In this document: piece after piece, positions 11,187 through 19,590 of the stretch | Layout: the number at the start of each line of letters is the position of its first letter | Position numbering within the stretch: position 1 is the stretch's first letter | DNA from: Cymbomonas tetramitiformis | Taxonomy: Eukaryota; Chlorophyta; Pyramimonadophyceae; Pyramimonadales; Pyramimonadaceae | NCBI GenBank assembly: GCA_001247695.2 | Contig: LGRX02030200.1 | Location: 1 to 56,250, forward strand | Reading direction: 5' to 3' | DNA: 56,250 bases | Notes under the pieces: model-generated | Told to the model about the DNA's origin: nothing | The model's database searches: none | The model's input: only the letters and a program-made list of their open reading frames with translations | Program-made: the position numbers and the translations under genes

Positions 11187-13484
11187 CTACTCGGGGTCAA
11201 AGATCAGAGGAGCACCGTCACCACATTGATCACCGCAGCAGCCCGCAGCACTGCCCTCCAGCGGGTCAGGCGGCAGTAGCACTGCCGCAGCACCCAGGGA
11301 GTGCAGCACCGCATCCAGTGTGACGGGGTCCAGCTCGGAGATACCAGAGTAGATGCACAAGTCCCCCCTGCACAGCACAGGCTGCGGAGCAGCCTGACCC
11401 GATACCTGCACAGATCCGACGTCATTGGCCGCCGTGTAGGCGGCGGTCCCCACTCCCATGATAGAAATCAAGAGAATAAAGGAGAGCATAAAAGGCATTC
11501 CCCACAAGCCAGCGTGGGCAGGGAATCCCCACGGAGGCTTTCCACAGCCGTAGCTGCGGGGAGCACCGGCATGCCAGTCACCCAGAGCACCACCAGAGCT
11601 AGGTGCCTGGGTCGCAGGTGTAGATGAGAGATTTGCCGAGACGTCTGAAGCCCGTGGCTTTACCGTGAATGTGCCGTCGGCAAGGTCTTCATAGTCGTCG
11701 GTGTTGTAACCCGTGAGATCAACCGTTTCGACGGCGGCGTGGTTCACGGTCTGAACGAACCCAGCGAACTCACCGTCCGCGTCCGCTGTGGTGGTCACCC
11801 GCGCCGATTGAAGTGGCGCGGGCTTCACATCTTCTCCCTGCGAGACAGGCATAGCAGGGGCCGGCACGGCGGATGCCGATGCCGCCGCACCACCTGCCGG
11901 AACCTGCTCCTCCGGTGTGGCCACCGCCGCGGCGGGTACGCACACCAGAGCCGAAGCCCCCTGCCCGTCACCGGCAGGAGGCGGGAAAGATGCGTGAGTG
12001 TAATGCACCTGCGGGTTGGCCGCGGAGTGAACCTCCGCGGCAAGATCGTCGAGCCTGCGGAGAATGTCGTCTCCCTCGGAATCCGGCTGCTGCTCCACGG
12101 TGAAGCCGTAGGCGGACACGTCAATGCCGCCCACCGCTCCCGCACAAAGCACCGCGGGCGGCCCGTACGCGGCCGCCGCACGCGCGAAGGACTCCGCCCC
12201 GTCATCCGCTGCCTGCTGGAACAATGCACACATGGCGAGCGCGTGCACCCCCTCTGCGTCCTCCTCGTCGATGGGAACGCAAAATGCCGCGGCAGAGGTG
12301 GGCGGGTGTTGGCGCCCGCCCAACGGGCAGTCGCGGTAAAAGTGATAGCTCTCACCTTTGCCCGCCTTCTTGCACCTACCGCAGAACGGCTTTGCCCGTT
12401 GATCGTCACGGTCGAACCCCACTGGTGGGGCCTTGTGGGTCCCCATACGGAATCCCCGCGGCTGCTGCCCCCGCTGCTGCTGCTGCCGCTGCTGCACCCG
12501 CTCCCGCTGTTGACGCACAACCGGAGCGGCTTCACCTTGCTGCCGCTGAACGAGCTCCTTGAGCTCCGTGATCTTCTGGAGAAGGGCGTCGTACTCGCTG
12601 CTGGAAAGGTGTGCGGAGACGCCATCCGCGCCCGAAGCCACCTTCCCCCCGCCCGTCTGTGCCCAAGCCTGGTAAATTTCCACAACCATGGAACGGAGCG
12701 AAACCAGTGACACATGAGCCAAGTCAGCGGTCATGGGATAGCGGACCTTCACCGCAGCGTAGAAGGTCGGGTCGAGTCGGGTGTAGAGGCTCAATTTCCT
12801 CGTGGCCTCGGTCGGCGTCCAGTCGGAAGCTCGGTTATCCCGCACCAAACGTTGTTCCTTAGCCAAGATCGGCTGCGGGTCAACGTTTGCGGGATAACGC
12901 AACGCGGCGTGCTCCTCCTGCTGCGACTCTCGTAGCGCCACCGGAACACAACCCTTGATGATGTCGACAAGGGCTCGCCTTCCATCTCGGTCAGTCGAAG
13001 AATCGGTACCAGTGAGCCAGACGTAGGCGTTGCTGTGCTTCTCCACCACGAGAGCCAGAACGTCGTACAAGAGGCCATTCACCTTGTTGACCACCGGAGC
13101 CAGAGGGTCGTCGAGGTCAAAGGCACACAGTTCCAGTCCGGCCGACTGAAACTCCGTACGCAGCTGCACCACCAGGTCGGACAGAAGGCCAGCGTCGTCC
13201 GTACCGCGGAAATGATGTTTCTTGTCACCAAGAATATCCTCGCGGATACTCTTGGCCCAAGCCCGATGGAGTCGCGCTTTGTAGATCTCGTCGACGAGCT
13301 TGGACTGCTCCTGCAGGTAACGCCTGACGGCCACGTCCTCGTCTACGTTCGATGCAGGGTTGGGGGTAGGAACAAAAGGCGTGGCCGCTGTTGGTGTGTT
13401 CCGCACCCCGTCGATCAACCTCAAAGAGGCATCGATGTCACTGTCCCTCGTGAGGGACTTCTTAGATCTTGTCGTCATTCCCAT
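11187..13484 (-). CDS. Gag-like protein with CCHC knuckle and membrane segment (element 3)
   Basis: This is a single uninterrupted frame of 765 residues, starting MGMTTRSKK at 13484. The frame is open to an upstream ATG at 13733 (848 residues, with an extra N-terminal hydrophobic stretch). I prefer 13484 because it aligns with the starts of elements 1 and 2 and gives the same leader of about 400 bp. In order it has a helical capsid-like region, a Gln/Arg-rich segment, a knuckle C-x2-C-x9-H-x4-C (CGRCKKAGKGESYHFYRDC), a long Ala/Pro/acidic linker, YGCGKPPWGF, a membrane segment (MPFMLSFILLISIMGVGTAA), and a Cys-containing C-terminal tail (CCGDQCGD). No catalytic motif is seen. A structural, particle-forming role is inferred from position and knuckle. 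The membrane segment is unusual for a Gag. Confidence 0.85.
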   Translation of the reverse strand: MGMTTRSKKSLTRDSDIDASLRLIDGVRNTPTAATPFVPTPNPASNVDEDVAVRRYLQEQSKLVDEIYKARLHRAWAKSIREDILGDKKHHFRGTDDAGLLSDLVVQLRTEFQSAGLELCAFDLDDPLAPVVNKVNGLLYDVLALVVEKHSNAYVWLTGTDSSTDRDGRRALVDIIKGCVPVALRESQQEEHAALRYPANVDPQPILAKEQRLVRDNRASDWTPTEATRKLSLYTRLDPTFYAAVKVRYPMTADLAHVSLVSLRSMVVEIYQAWAQTGGGKVASGADGVSAHLSSSEYDALLQKITELKELVQRQQGEAAPVVRQQRERVQQRQQQQRGQQPRGFRMGTHKAPPVGFDRDDQRAKPFCGRCKKAGKGESYHFYRDCPLGGRQHPPTSAAAFCVPIDEEDAEGVHALAMCALFQQAADDGAESFARAAAAYGPPAVLCAGAVGGIDVSAYGFTVEQQPDSEGDDILRRLDDLAAEVHSAANPQVHYTHASFPPPAGDGQGASALVCVPAAAVATPEEQVPAGGAAASASAVPAPAMPVSQGEDVKPAPLQSARVTTTADADGEFAGFVQTVNHAAVETVDLTGYNTDDYEDLADGTFTVKPRASDVSANLSSTPATQAPSSGGALGDWHAGAPRSYGCGKPPWGFPAHAGLWGMPFMLSFILLISIMGVGTAAYTAANDVGSVQVSGQAAPQPVLCRGDLCIYSGISELDPVTLDAVLHSLGAAAVLLPPDPLEGSAAGCCGDQCGDGAPLIFDPE

Positions 13485-13865
13485 TTCTAGAAACGCCTGA
13501 GGGGAGGCGGTACGCTGTAACACGTTTGGGTAGGGTCGCGGAGAAAATGTGACGTCACAGACACGGAAAGAGCGGTCGGGCCATGCTAGCGAGGGGCGAA
13601 GGAAGATGTCGTCGAAGTCAAAGGTGCCAAGGTCACCAGCCCAAAATACGGCAGCAGGCAGGATCAGAGCGAGCAGAAAAACGTGAATAATGAACATTGC
13701 GACGACGAAACCCAATCCAAGCCGGCACCCCATAGCTGCGGCTCAAGTCGCTCACCGCAAGCCGCTCATCTCATAATTCTCCACAAATGCCCAAACGCGC
13801 TAACGCGCACCACCTCTCCGAGCGGCCGTTTAGCCAATCATGGCCAAACTAGCAAGTGGAATAAA

Positions 13866-13880
13866 GCGTGGATGGGGCCA
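13866..13880 (-). promoter_or_regulatory. Primer-binding site candidate, element 3
   Basis: On the minus strand TGGCCCCATCCACGC starts five bases inside the 5' LTR. It is near-identical in position and sequence to those of elements 1 and 2. The leader beyond it shares TTTGGCCATGATTGGCTAAA with element 1. Confidence 0.55.
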
Positions 13881-13885
13881 CGACC

Positions 13886-14140
13886 TACCGGAATATCCTA
13901 GTTCACTAGATATCAGAGGGTCCCGAACTGTGTGGATAAATTGTGATAAGATAATAAACCCTAAGCTAGATATACCCGGAACGGTCTCACAACGGTCTCG
14001 GATACTAGCCTACCTGTGACACAGCGTGTGTCACAGCACGAACCTATAGATCAGTCAGCGGTCCAGTGTTGGTCCTAGGGGTCTGTCATAGGGGCCTGCA
14101 CCGGGACTCCCAGTCAGGGCTGCCTATACAGATTCCAGCA
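13886..14140 (-). repeat. Element 3 5' LTR
   Basis: This is the partner of 10613-10867 and is followed by the right target duplication GAGCT (14141-14145). Transcription of element 3 would start here and run leftwards. Confidence 0.95.
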
Positions 14141-14497
14141 GAGCTCTAGAGACCATGCGGCTGTGCGCGACGATCGACAAAATTCAGATTCCTTTTCTGG
14201 CTCCACGAATGATTCAAACACGGCATCGACAGCTTCAATTCACGGCACCATGGCTGTGCTGCGGACTGGCACAGCAGTGCCACCGCCAACTAGTGGCTAG
14301 GGAGTTAATCATGCCGCTCCTGCACAGTGAGATTGACCGTAGCTGTATGTGCAGAGGGGTCCGATCACGGACCGGTTTCAGATTTACAACTCTTGACTGG
14401 GAACCGCCCTGCCAGAAAGGACAGGCCTTCCCTTAGAGCCCAATTTCCACCGCTCTAGATGGTGTTTGTTCACAGGTTTCACCTTCGGCTAGCCAGT

Positions 14498-14514
14498 CAC
14501 CACACTAGGTGGTG
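14498..14514 (+). repeat. CACCAC-ACTAG-GTGGTG hairpin before element 2 3' LTR
   Basis: This six-base-pair perfect hairpin ends at the base before the LTR. It is the counterpart of 10868-10892 in element 3. Confidence 0.65.
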
Positions 14515-14695
14515 TGCAGGAACAGTCACACCGCTTGCTTTGTGACTCTTCCTATAGTAGTGTGTATGATTGTCACCCGAACCCGAACCCTAACTGTTTA
14601 TGCCCGTTATATCGGGTTAACTTATCAGCTTTAATACATTCTGAGAAAACCTTCGCTGAGTGAATATATCCCGAGTCCTAGGGGTATATCCAACA
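14515..14695 (+). repeat. Element 2 3' LTR
   Basis: This 181-bp repeat pairs with 7863-8043, with a few substitutions (for example TGCAGG for TGCTGG at the start). It is followed by the right AGATA duplication. Confidence 0.95.
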
Positions 14696-14700
14696 AGATA

Positions 14701-14826
14701 ATCAGAATAGATCGCCGGTGAGAATACTCAGTCTTCCCGTTATATGTTCGGGGTCTAGGGTTCCGGGACCGGTGACAGTCATACACCCTAACTATAGGAA
14801 TGACACTCGGGGCGTCACTTCCAGCA
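14701..14826 (-). repeat. Element 1 5' LTR, outer fragment
   Basis: On the minus strand this begins TGCTGGAAGTGACGCC at 14826 and runs to the AGATA site where element 2 inserted. With 7820-7862 it makes a complete LTR with TG...CA ends. It shares GGTGTATGACTGTCACC-type sequence with the element 2 LTR. Confidence 0.8.
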
Positions 14827-14827
14827 G

Positions 14828-15292
14828 GTGACTGGCGGTCACTTGGACACTGCGGGCGTCTGTCCTTACTCGTGCACTAAGGCATTTGCCCCTGGCCGTG
14901 TCCCTCCTCACGCTCCGCCCCCTCCCTCAACTCCACCGCCTTTGTCTGCATGGCCTCCGTCCGCCGCTCCTGCCGCGCGTGCTCTGCAGGTGGACCCAGA
15001 GCCACAGGGCGGCGCCGCGCCGCAGAACCCAGCTGTCATGCACGTTCGTGCCCTCGTGCCCGCTCCCGCTTCGTACGACATGAGCGAGCCCCTCATCGAC
15101 CTCGATGCTGATGGGGGCTCCGACGCGGCGTGGGTGCCCGCCGCCATGGCGCTGTCTCGGTACATCGACGATGAGGACGGCACCGACTGGCCTGCTTTCC
15201 GCTCTGGCCCCGTCTACATCCCGCCCTCGGACCTCGGCAAATCGGCCGTGACCGATCACGGCATCGCACCACCGTCTGGTGGTGCACCCTGA
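14828..15292 (+). pseudogene. C-terminal Gag-like remnant (element 0)
   Basis: A GC-rich open frame of about 155 codons directly abuts the outer end of the element 1 LTR. It is Pro/Ala-rich (HAPPPPSTPPPLSAWPP) and then acidic, similar in composition to the linker of the Gag family. The sequence after its stop repeats CCGCTCTAGATGG, found in the 3' UTR of element 2 (about 14450). I read it as the 3' part of a fourth, older, plus-strand copy whose 5' part was lost. The residue-level match is weak, so this is an inference from composition and the shared UTR. Confidence 0.5.
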
Positions 15293-16246
15293 TTGCAACA
15301 TCTCACACTTGCCTAGCCACTAGCCTTGCATCGTGCTTCGGGCTGCAGCCCATGCGGGGTACCGCTCTAGATGGACACCGGGAGGCCCCATTGGGCCCGT
15401 AGCAATGTGTATTGCTAGGGTTTAGGGTGTGTTTGCTTGATGATCCTTTCCCTGACACCTCACCTCTTCGCGGTGAGGTGGTGTCATGGGAGCACTGACT
15501 TTTGCCCCCCCCCCCTTCCCAGGGGGGTCGGCAACCCTGCTCTTGTGTCACCACTCGATCTGCGGTGGCAGGTTTTAGGCTCCTACGAGCTCTCAGCTCA
15601 TAAAACACCTAAGTATTTTATTCGATCATCTTTTTGACTGTGAAACCCGCTAGCACCACTGCACAGTTTTCATCGCCTGCGTGCATATATATATCGTATA
15701 TATACTCACTAGAGCTCTATACATATATATTTCACGCACTTTCTTTCATTATTCTAAACTAAAGTTAGTTCTGTAAGTAAGTGAGTCTCAAATCATCAGC
15801 GCGCCCCCTCGACCCCCTCCCCGCGCGCGATCCGCGAATTGTCCGAATTTCGCCTTGATCGCCCCGAATTTCACCGGCGAGGGGGATTCGGGAGGACGAT
15901 TCGGCGGGACCGGGACGTTAGAGCTGCGCAACTTAAACTGGTCCGTTTATTTTTAACAGTGGCAATTTTCCGAATCCGACAGTCCATGTACGATTCCAGA
16001 GATCAAAATACGATGCATTCCTTTGTCGCTCCCCAGGAATCTCTTCGGACCTTCCGATGTTTCCGATCTAAAAACATTGAACGGCTTAACTTTAGTTGGG
16101 CACCCCTACGGGGCGTTTGGGGGTGGGGCGTGGGGGGTCGCGCATCGCGATCGATTAATCTTACGTATAAAGCTCGACCTGCGAAATAGCAGTGGCGCGG
16201 TGCGGTTAAGAACACCAGAAACGATCCAAAATGAAAAATTTGGACA
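15293..16246. other. No gene recognised; element 0 tail and spacer
   Basis: It begins with the probable 3' UTR of element 0. It then holds a strong hairpin at about 15451-15484 (TGACACC...GGTGTCA around TTCGCG), a C-run near 15510, and AT microsatellites at 15680-15740. Open frames near 15839-16189 do not look like protein. Confidence 0.5.
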
Positions 16247-16319
16247 TGCCCCCTATCAGGATCGAACTGATGACCTCCGGATTATGAGACCGACGCGCTA
16301 CCGACTGCGCTAAAGAGGC
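16247..16319 (-). tRNA. trnM-CAU: tRNA-Met (CAU), elongator type
   Basis: This 73-nt cloverleaf has a 7-bp acceptor (GCCTCTT with AGGGGGC), a D arm containing AGCGCAGTCGGTAGCGC, an anticodon loop CTCATAA with CAU, the T31-T39 mismatch typical of eukaryotic elongator tRNA-Met, and a T arm with TTCGATC. Discriminator A73 follows and no CCA is encoded. A T5 run (16234-16238 complement), eight bases downstream, is a pol III terminator. The initiator type is unlikely, because the acceptor begins with a standard G-C pair and the loop matches the elongator. Confidence 0.95.
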
Positions 16320-17960
16320 TCGATGATGCAGTGAACACCTTTACAAAAATTAGTACCTGAAATTTAATACCTGCAGATTTTTGCCCAATCGAATGGACAC
16401 ACGACAGCACACACAGACACTCAGTCTCAGACATTAGAGAGGTTCCCTATCCCTTCCATGCATCTGAGCCAAGACCTTCAAACCCGAAGCAAGAGAAGCA
16501 AGAGGTTTCTAACGTATCGGTATACTGTAATAGTATTATATTATACATCATACCAATATCCTAATATGCTGTATCGTGTATGTTTCATCTAAGGACTGTC
16601 CATTTACGACCCACCCGTACGTTGTGGGTGACAGTGAAGGGATCGGCCTTTGATAGAAGTAGAAAGGAGTAACCCTTCCCTTCCCGTGTGCATCATCTCG
16701 CTATGCATCGCCAGAGCAGCTCGTGCGCCGCGTCCGTAAGCATGTCTGCGTCCTTTTTGCTACAGCCACTTGCACTACTTCGAATGCGAAGGCGGCCATC
16801 CTCGAAGAAGTTTTCACCGAAACCGCACAGAGCGCCCTCGCACACCACGGCTTCCCAACAGGCGCGCACTGTTCTATGCTACAATTCCTTTTCCCAGTCC
16901 GGCAGATTCCAGTGCAGATTTCGGTTGAAACTCACACCTGTTCACATTCCTGCGAGCACTGTCGTGTTATCAAATAACCCTTTCAGCTTTATCATATGGT
17001 AATTAGCGCTGATACAGTAGCTCAGGACTTGTCAGCAGGAGGTCAAGGTGTTGACCGCCGTGCGCGTTTCCCCGGACGTGTGCCGTGTATTTGGCCAAGG
17101 TGCTGGCGGCCCTCAAAGTACGCGCTCTTCCGCTCTTCTCGGACCGTTTCGAGTTCCTCGAAAGCTCCGAACCTCCGCCCCACCCACGGGACGCACACGA
17201 AGCACCGCCCGACCGCATCCCTTCCACACTCCCATGAAGATCCAGCCCATCGCACCCCTGCTGATATCAAGTGAAGCTGTGACCCTCCGCTTGGTTCGAA
17301 CGGAGCCCACAACCTTGAAGTTTCATGAGATTTTCCCCAACGCACTGTTTGACGCTTCGCCGTTTTCTCGTCGGTTTGGCCGTGGTTCCTTCTGCTGGCA
17401 GTGTCTCTACGCTCTAAAAGACGACGCCGACAGATCCAACTCACCAGCGAGGAATACACGCGCAGTCGCGCCGATGACAAAGCGCGCTGCGTGACAGCTC
17501 CTCCCGCGTACCGAGGCCACTGCCGCTATTTTCCAAGCGTACGCCGAAATTCCTGAGGCCTGCGTGCCTGCTCCACAGAATTCGGGCGCGGCTTGGCGCT
17601 GGACGAGTTTTTCGTGGCCCCGCGCGACTGCGCGGAGAGCATCTGCTACTTTCCGGAGGGCTCGAACGAAACGTGGGGGGAGCAGGTCACGCAGCCGCTC
17701 CACGGGCTGCAGCTGCACCTGGTCAGGGCCCGGCATGCCATCCCGACCCGGCTCTACGGATGAGTCCGACTATAGCATACCCGACCACGTGCTCAGTACT
17801 GCTGACGAGCAGGGCAGACTCGCACCTACTTCGCGGCGGCTGGCTCAGAGAGGAGCCACGCAGCGCAAGTTCGCCCGCACTGGATCCAAACTCGAGGCTT
17901 CTTTGACGTTGCGCTGAGGCTGCTTTGGCGTTGTTCCTCGTGCAGGAGCCCTTGTTTCAG
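16320..17960. other. Possible fragments of an unrecognised spliced gene
   Basis: No complete gene is evident. Short plus-strand stretches read like protein: KAAILEEVFTETAQSALAHH near 16790-16975, and a segment from about 17579 to 17763 beginning after a TGCTCCACAG acceptor-like site with LALDEFFVAPRDCAESICYF and ending LHLVRARHAIPTRLYG before a TGA. The frames differ, so they would have to be exons or remnants. I recognise no family. Confidence 0.25.
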
Positions 17961-18166
17961 GCGCCCCCCGGCTCCGAGGCGTTGCCCCCTATGCGCCACG
18001 TGCGCAACCCTTCCAACGTGCCTGAGGTCAGCCCCCCGGCTCCGAGGCGCTGCCCCCTATGCGCCACGTGCGCAACCCTTCCAACGTGCCTGAGGTCAGC
18101 CCCCTGGCTCCGAGGCACTGCCCCGTATGCGCCACGTGGGCAACCCTTCCAACGTGCCTGAGCTCA
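17961..18166 (+). repeat. 68-bp tandem repeat, three copies
   Basis: Three near-identical 68-bp units each contain GCTCCGAGGC, CCTATGCGCCACGTGCGCAA and CTTCCAACGTGCCTGAG. Copy starts are 68 bases apart (17964, 18032, 18100). The units are not a multiple of three and carry a CACGTG box, so they are unlikely to encode a protein repeat. Confidence 0.9.
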
Positions 18167-18375
18167 AACCTCCGATACAAGCATAAGCTGGACTACTTCA
18201 CAGCAAGGCACCAATTCGTAAGCACTCGACCTTTTTCGCTACGAGTTTAGGCGGCAGCTATGAGACATCCAGAGCCCCTTTGGCCTGCGACCCCCGGCTC
18301 CTGCTGGTAGGGCAAGCCCACTCGTAGGCGGCATCACTGTACTGTAGCCTCGCCAATGTGTATTGATGCACCGCG

Positions 18376-18648
18376 ATGTCAGGAAAAGTGTTCGTCGATG
18401 GGGGTTGGGCGCAGGCTGCAATCCCTCAGGCGCGCGTGCGTGTTGTTGCCGGCCGCTGCGGCGAAGTTGCGGCAGCGCCGCCCTTGACCGGCGTCACAAT
18501 GCTCGACGTCGAGATCGGCGCTGCCAGTGACGTGACACTGCCGGTGAACGGTGACGATGTACGCGCGGCGCCCTTGCCACAGGAGCTCCACTACCACACC
18601 CTGCTCATGCGCATTTCCCGGATCGAATGCGAGGCGTCTTGTGCCTGA
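18376..18648 (+). CDS. Hypothetical 90-residue ORF
   Basis: A plus-strand ORF begins MSGKVFVDGGWAQAAIP and ends IECEASCA. It is moderately GC-rich with mixed composition and no transmembrane segment or known motif. It could be an exon fragment of whatever gene lies at 16.7-18.7 kb, or chance. Confidence 0.2.
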   Translation: MSGKVFVDGGWAQAAIPQARVRVVAGRCGEVAAAPPLTGVTMLDVEIGAASDVTLPVNGDDVRAAPLPQELHYHTLLMRISRIECEASCA

Positions 18649-19113
18649 AGGGATGAGTGTGAGTTCCTGCTATGTTATAGCACTTACCTTTCAAATGGCG
18701 GCGAGTTCATGGTTCATGGAAAATGCCTGGTTGACGCCCGCCTGGCAGTCTCCGGGAAGAAGGTGGTCAAACCAATGCCGCCAATACCCTCGTTCTGTCG
18801 TGAAATGCCATATCGCAGGTGGCAGATTGCCAGGCGCACATGTTTTTGCTCTAGCATCGATCATTTGGTGGGGCTTTTTCCTGCACGTGTTTTTGGCTCA
18901 ATCTGGGGGGCAACAGACTTGATGGTTGCTGAGTTTGCGTGATGATATTGCCAAGATTTCGAACGCTTTGTAGGTCGAGCCATCTGGAGAAGCACCTCGC
19001 AGCTGAGCGTGCGTGTTGTCCCTGACTTTCATACTGGGATATATCTCACTTAAAGCATTGGGTACAGTTGTGGTTGTAAAAACGTTAGATATGGATGTTC
19101 ATTATTTCAGGTA

Positions 19114-19590
19114 TTGGGGTGGTTATTGCAGGGGCTGCTGATATATGTTCTCGAGGGTGTAGGCCTATTTGGTGCGTACTTGACACAGCCTGAGCTGTTC
19201 TGTCTCCTCCCCCTTGAAACTGAGGTGTCCCTTCTTGGTACGTCCTTATGCAAGGCAGCCTTTTGTCGCAAAAGTTGCGGACACAATACACTCATTGCAT
19301 TGCCGTCATGTTTATGGTCATCGCATCCTCCTCAAATTTCAAGCCTGTCGGCCTGCTGTCGAGTTCAAGGGTCGCGTGGAATGCATATTTTCCAACTTGA
19401 GGGACAAACGTGGTGCTGCTTCCTTCGGGGTGCAGACATGCCCAATTCTGAGGAGACCACATACCAAAATGAAGGTCACATCGTGTGGTTCCTCCCTGGT
19501 GATGCGGATTCGACCAGTGATGGAGAACGAGTGTTAAGAATCCGGACGCACCCTTCCTCAAGTATACGATTTGTAGTCTTGGAAGAGTAA
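19114..19590 (+). CDS. Hypothetical ORF with protein-like C-terminal half
   Basis: The C-terminal 75 residues (from MHIFQLEGQTWCCFLRGADM to SIRFVVLEE) have balanced composition and read like an exon. The N-terminal part does not, and another frame (19214-19537) competes. I suspect a single 3' exon starting near 19370. No family is recognised. Confidence 0.3.
   Translation: MGWLLQGLLIYVLEGVGLFGAYLTQPELFCLLPLETEVSLLGTSLCKAAFCRKSCGHNTLIALPSCLWSSHPPQISSLSACCRVQGSRGMHIFQLEGQTWCCFLRGADMPNSEETTYQNEGHIVWFLPGDADSTSDGERVLRIRTHPSSSIRFVVLEE

Larger units (their letters stand above)
10613..14140 (-). mobile_element. Retroelement 3, intact Gag-only LTR element
   Basis: A 3,528-bp element lies between 255-bp direct repeats (10613-10867 and 13886-14140) in which I found no mismatch. 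It is flanked by a perfect 5-bp duplication GAGCT (10608-10612, 14141-14145). It is the youngest insertion of the stack. Read on the minus strand, the LTR starts TGCTGGAATC and ends CCGGTA. The only coding content is one Gag-like ORF, with no protease, RT or integrase. Confidence 0.95.
8459..14300 (+). pseudogene. Gag-like protein of element 2, frameshifted and split by element 3
   Basis: The gene starts at 8459 (MASRRRSLATIF), 415 bp after the LTR. Comparison with element 1 shows two frameshifts: a short AAGC duplication near 8821, and one near 9130. It then runs open to 10612. Skipping element 3 and one copy of its GAGCT target duplication, the frame re-enters at 14146 and continues 51 codons to a TAG at 14298-14300, which independently supports the nested insertion. 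Features are the capsid-like N-terminus, a knuckle (CQNSTC then HWHRDCPNGG), a Pro/acid-rich linker, GCGAPPWGF, and a membrane segment (SSAIAVMLCAFFCVCATAA). Codon composition is GC-rich, unlike the surrounding LTRs. It was presumably a capsid precursor and is not functional now. Confidence 0.85.
7863..14695 (+). mobile_element. Retroelement 2, Gag-only LTR element with nested element 3
   Basis: It is bounded by 181-bp LTRs (7863-8043 and 14515-14695) that differ at only a few bases. The 5-bp target duplication AGATA lies at 7858-7862 and 14696-14700. The interior is a 415-bp leader, a gag gene broken by two frameshifts and by element 3, and a 214-bp 3' UTR. Without element 3 it is about 3.3 kb and has no pol, so it must be mobilised in trans. 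It landed in the 5' LTR of element 1. Confidence 0.95.

Noticed and set aside
13485..13733. Extra N-terminal hydrophobic segment (FVVAMFIIHVFLLALILPAA) as the signal anchor of the element 3 Gag
   Set aside because: The equivalent starts in elements 1 and 2 lie at the later methionine and the leader length agrees. The upstream stretch is most likely untranslated leader that happens to be open.
15448..15490. Rho-independent terminator from the TGACACC...GGTGTCA hairpin
   Set aside because: The sequence is eukaryotic nuclear DNA and no T-run follows. It is kept only as a hairpin in the spacer.
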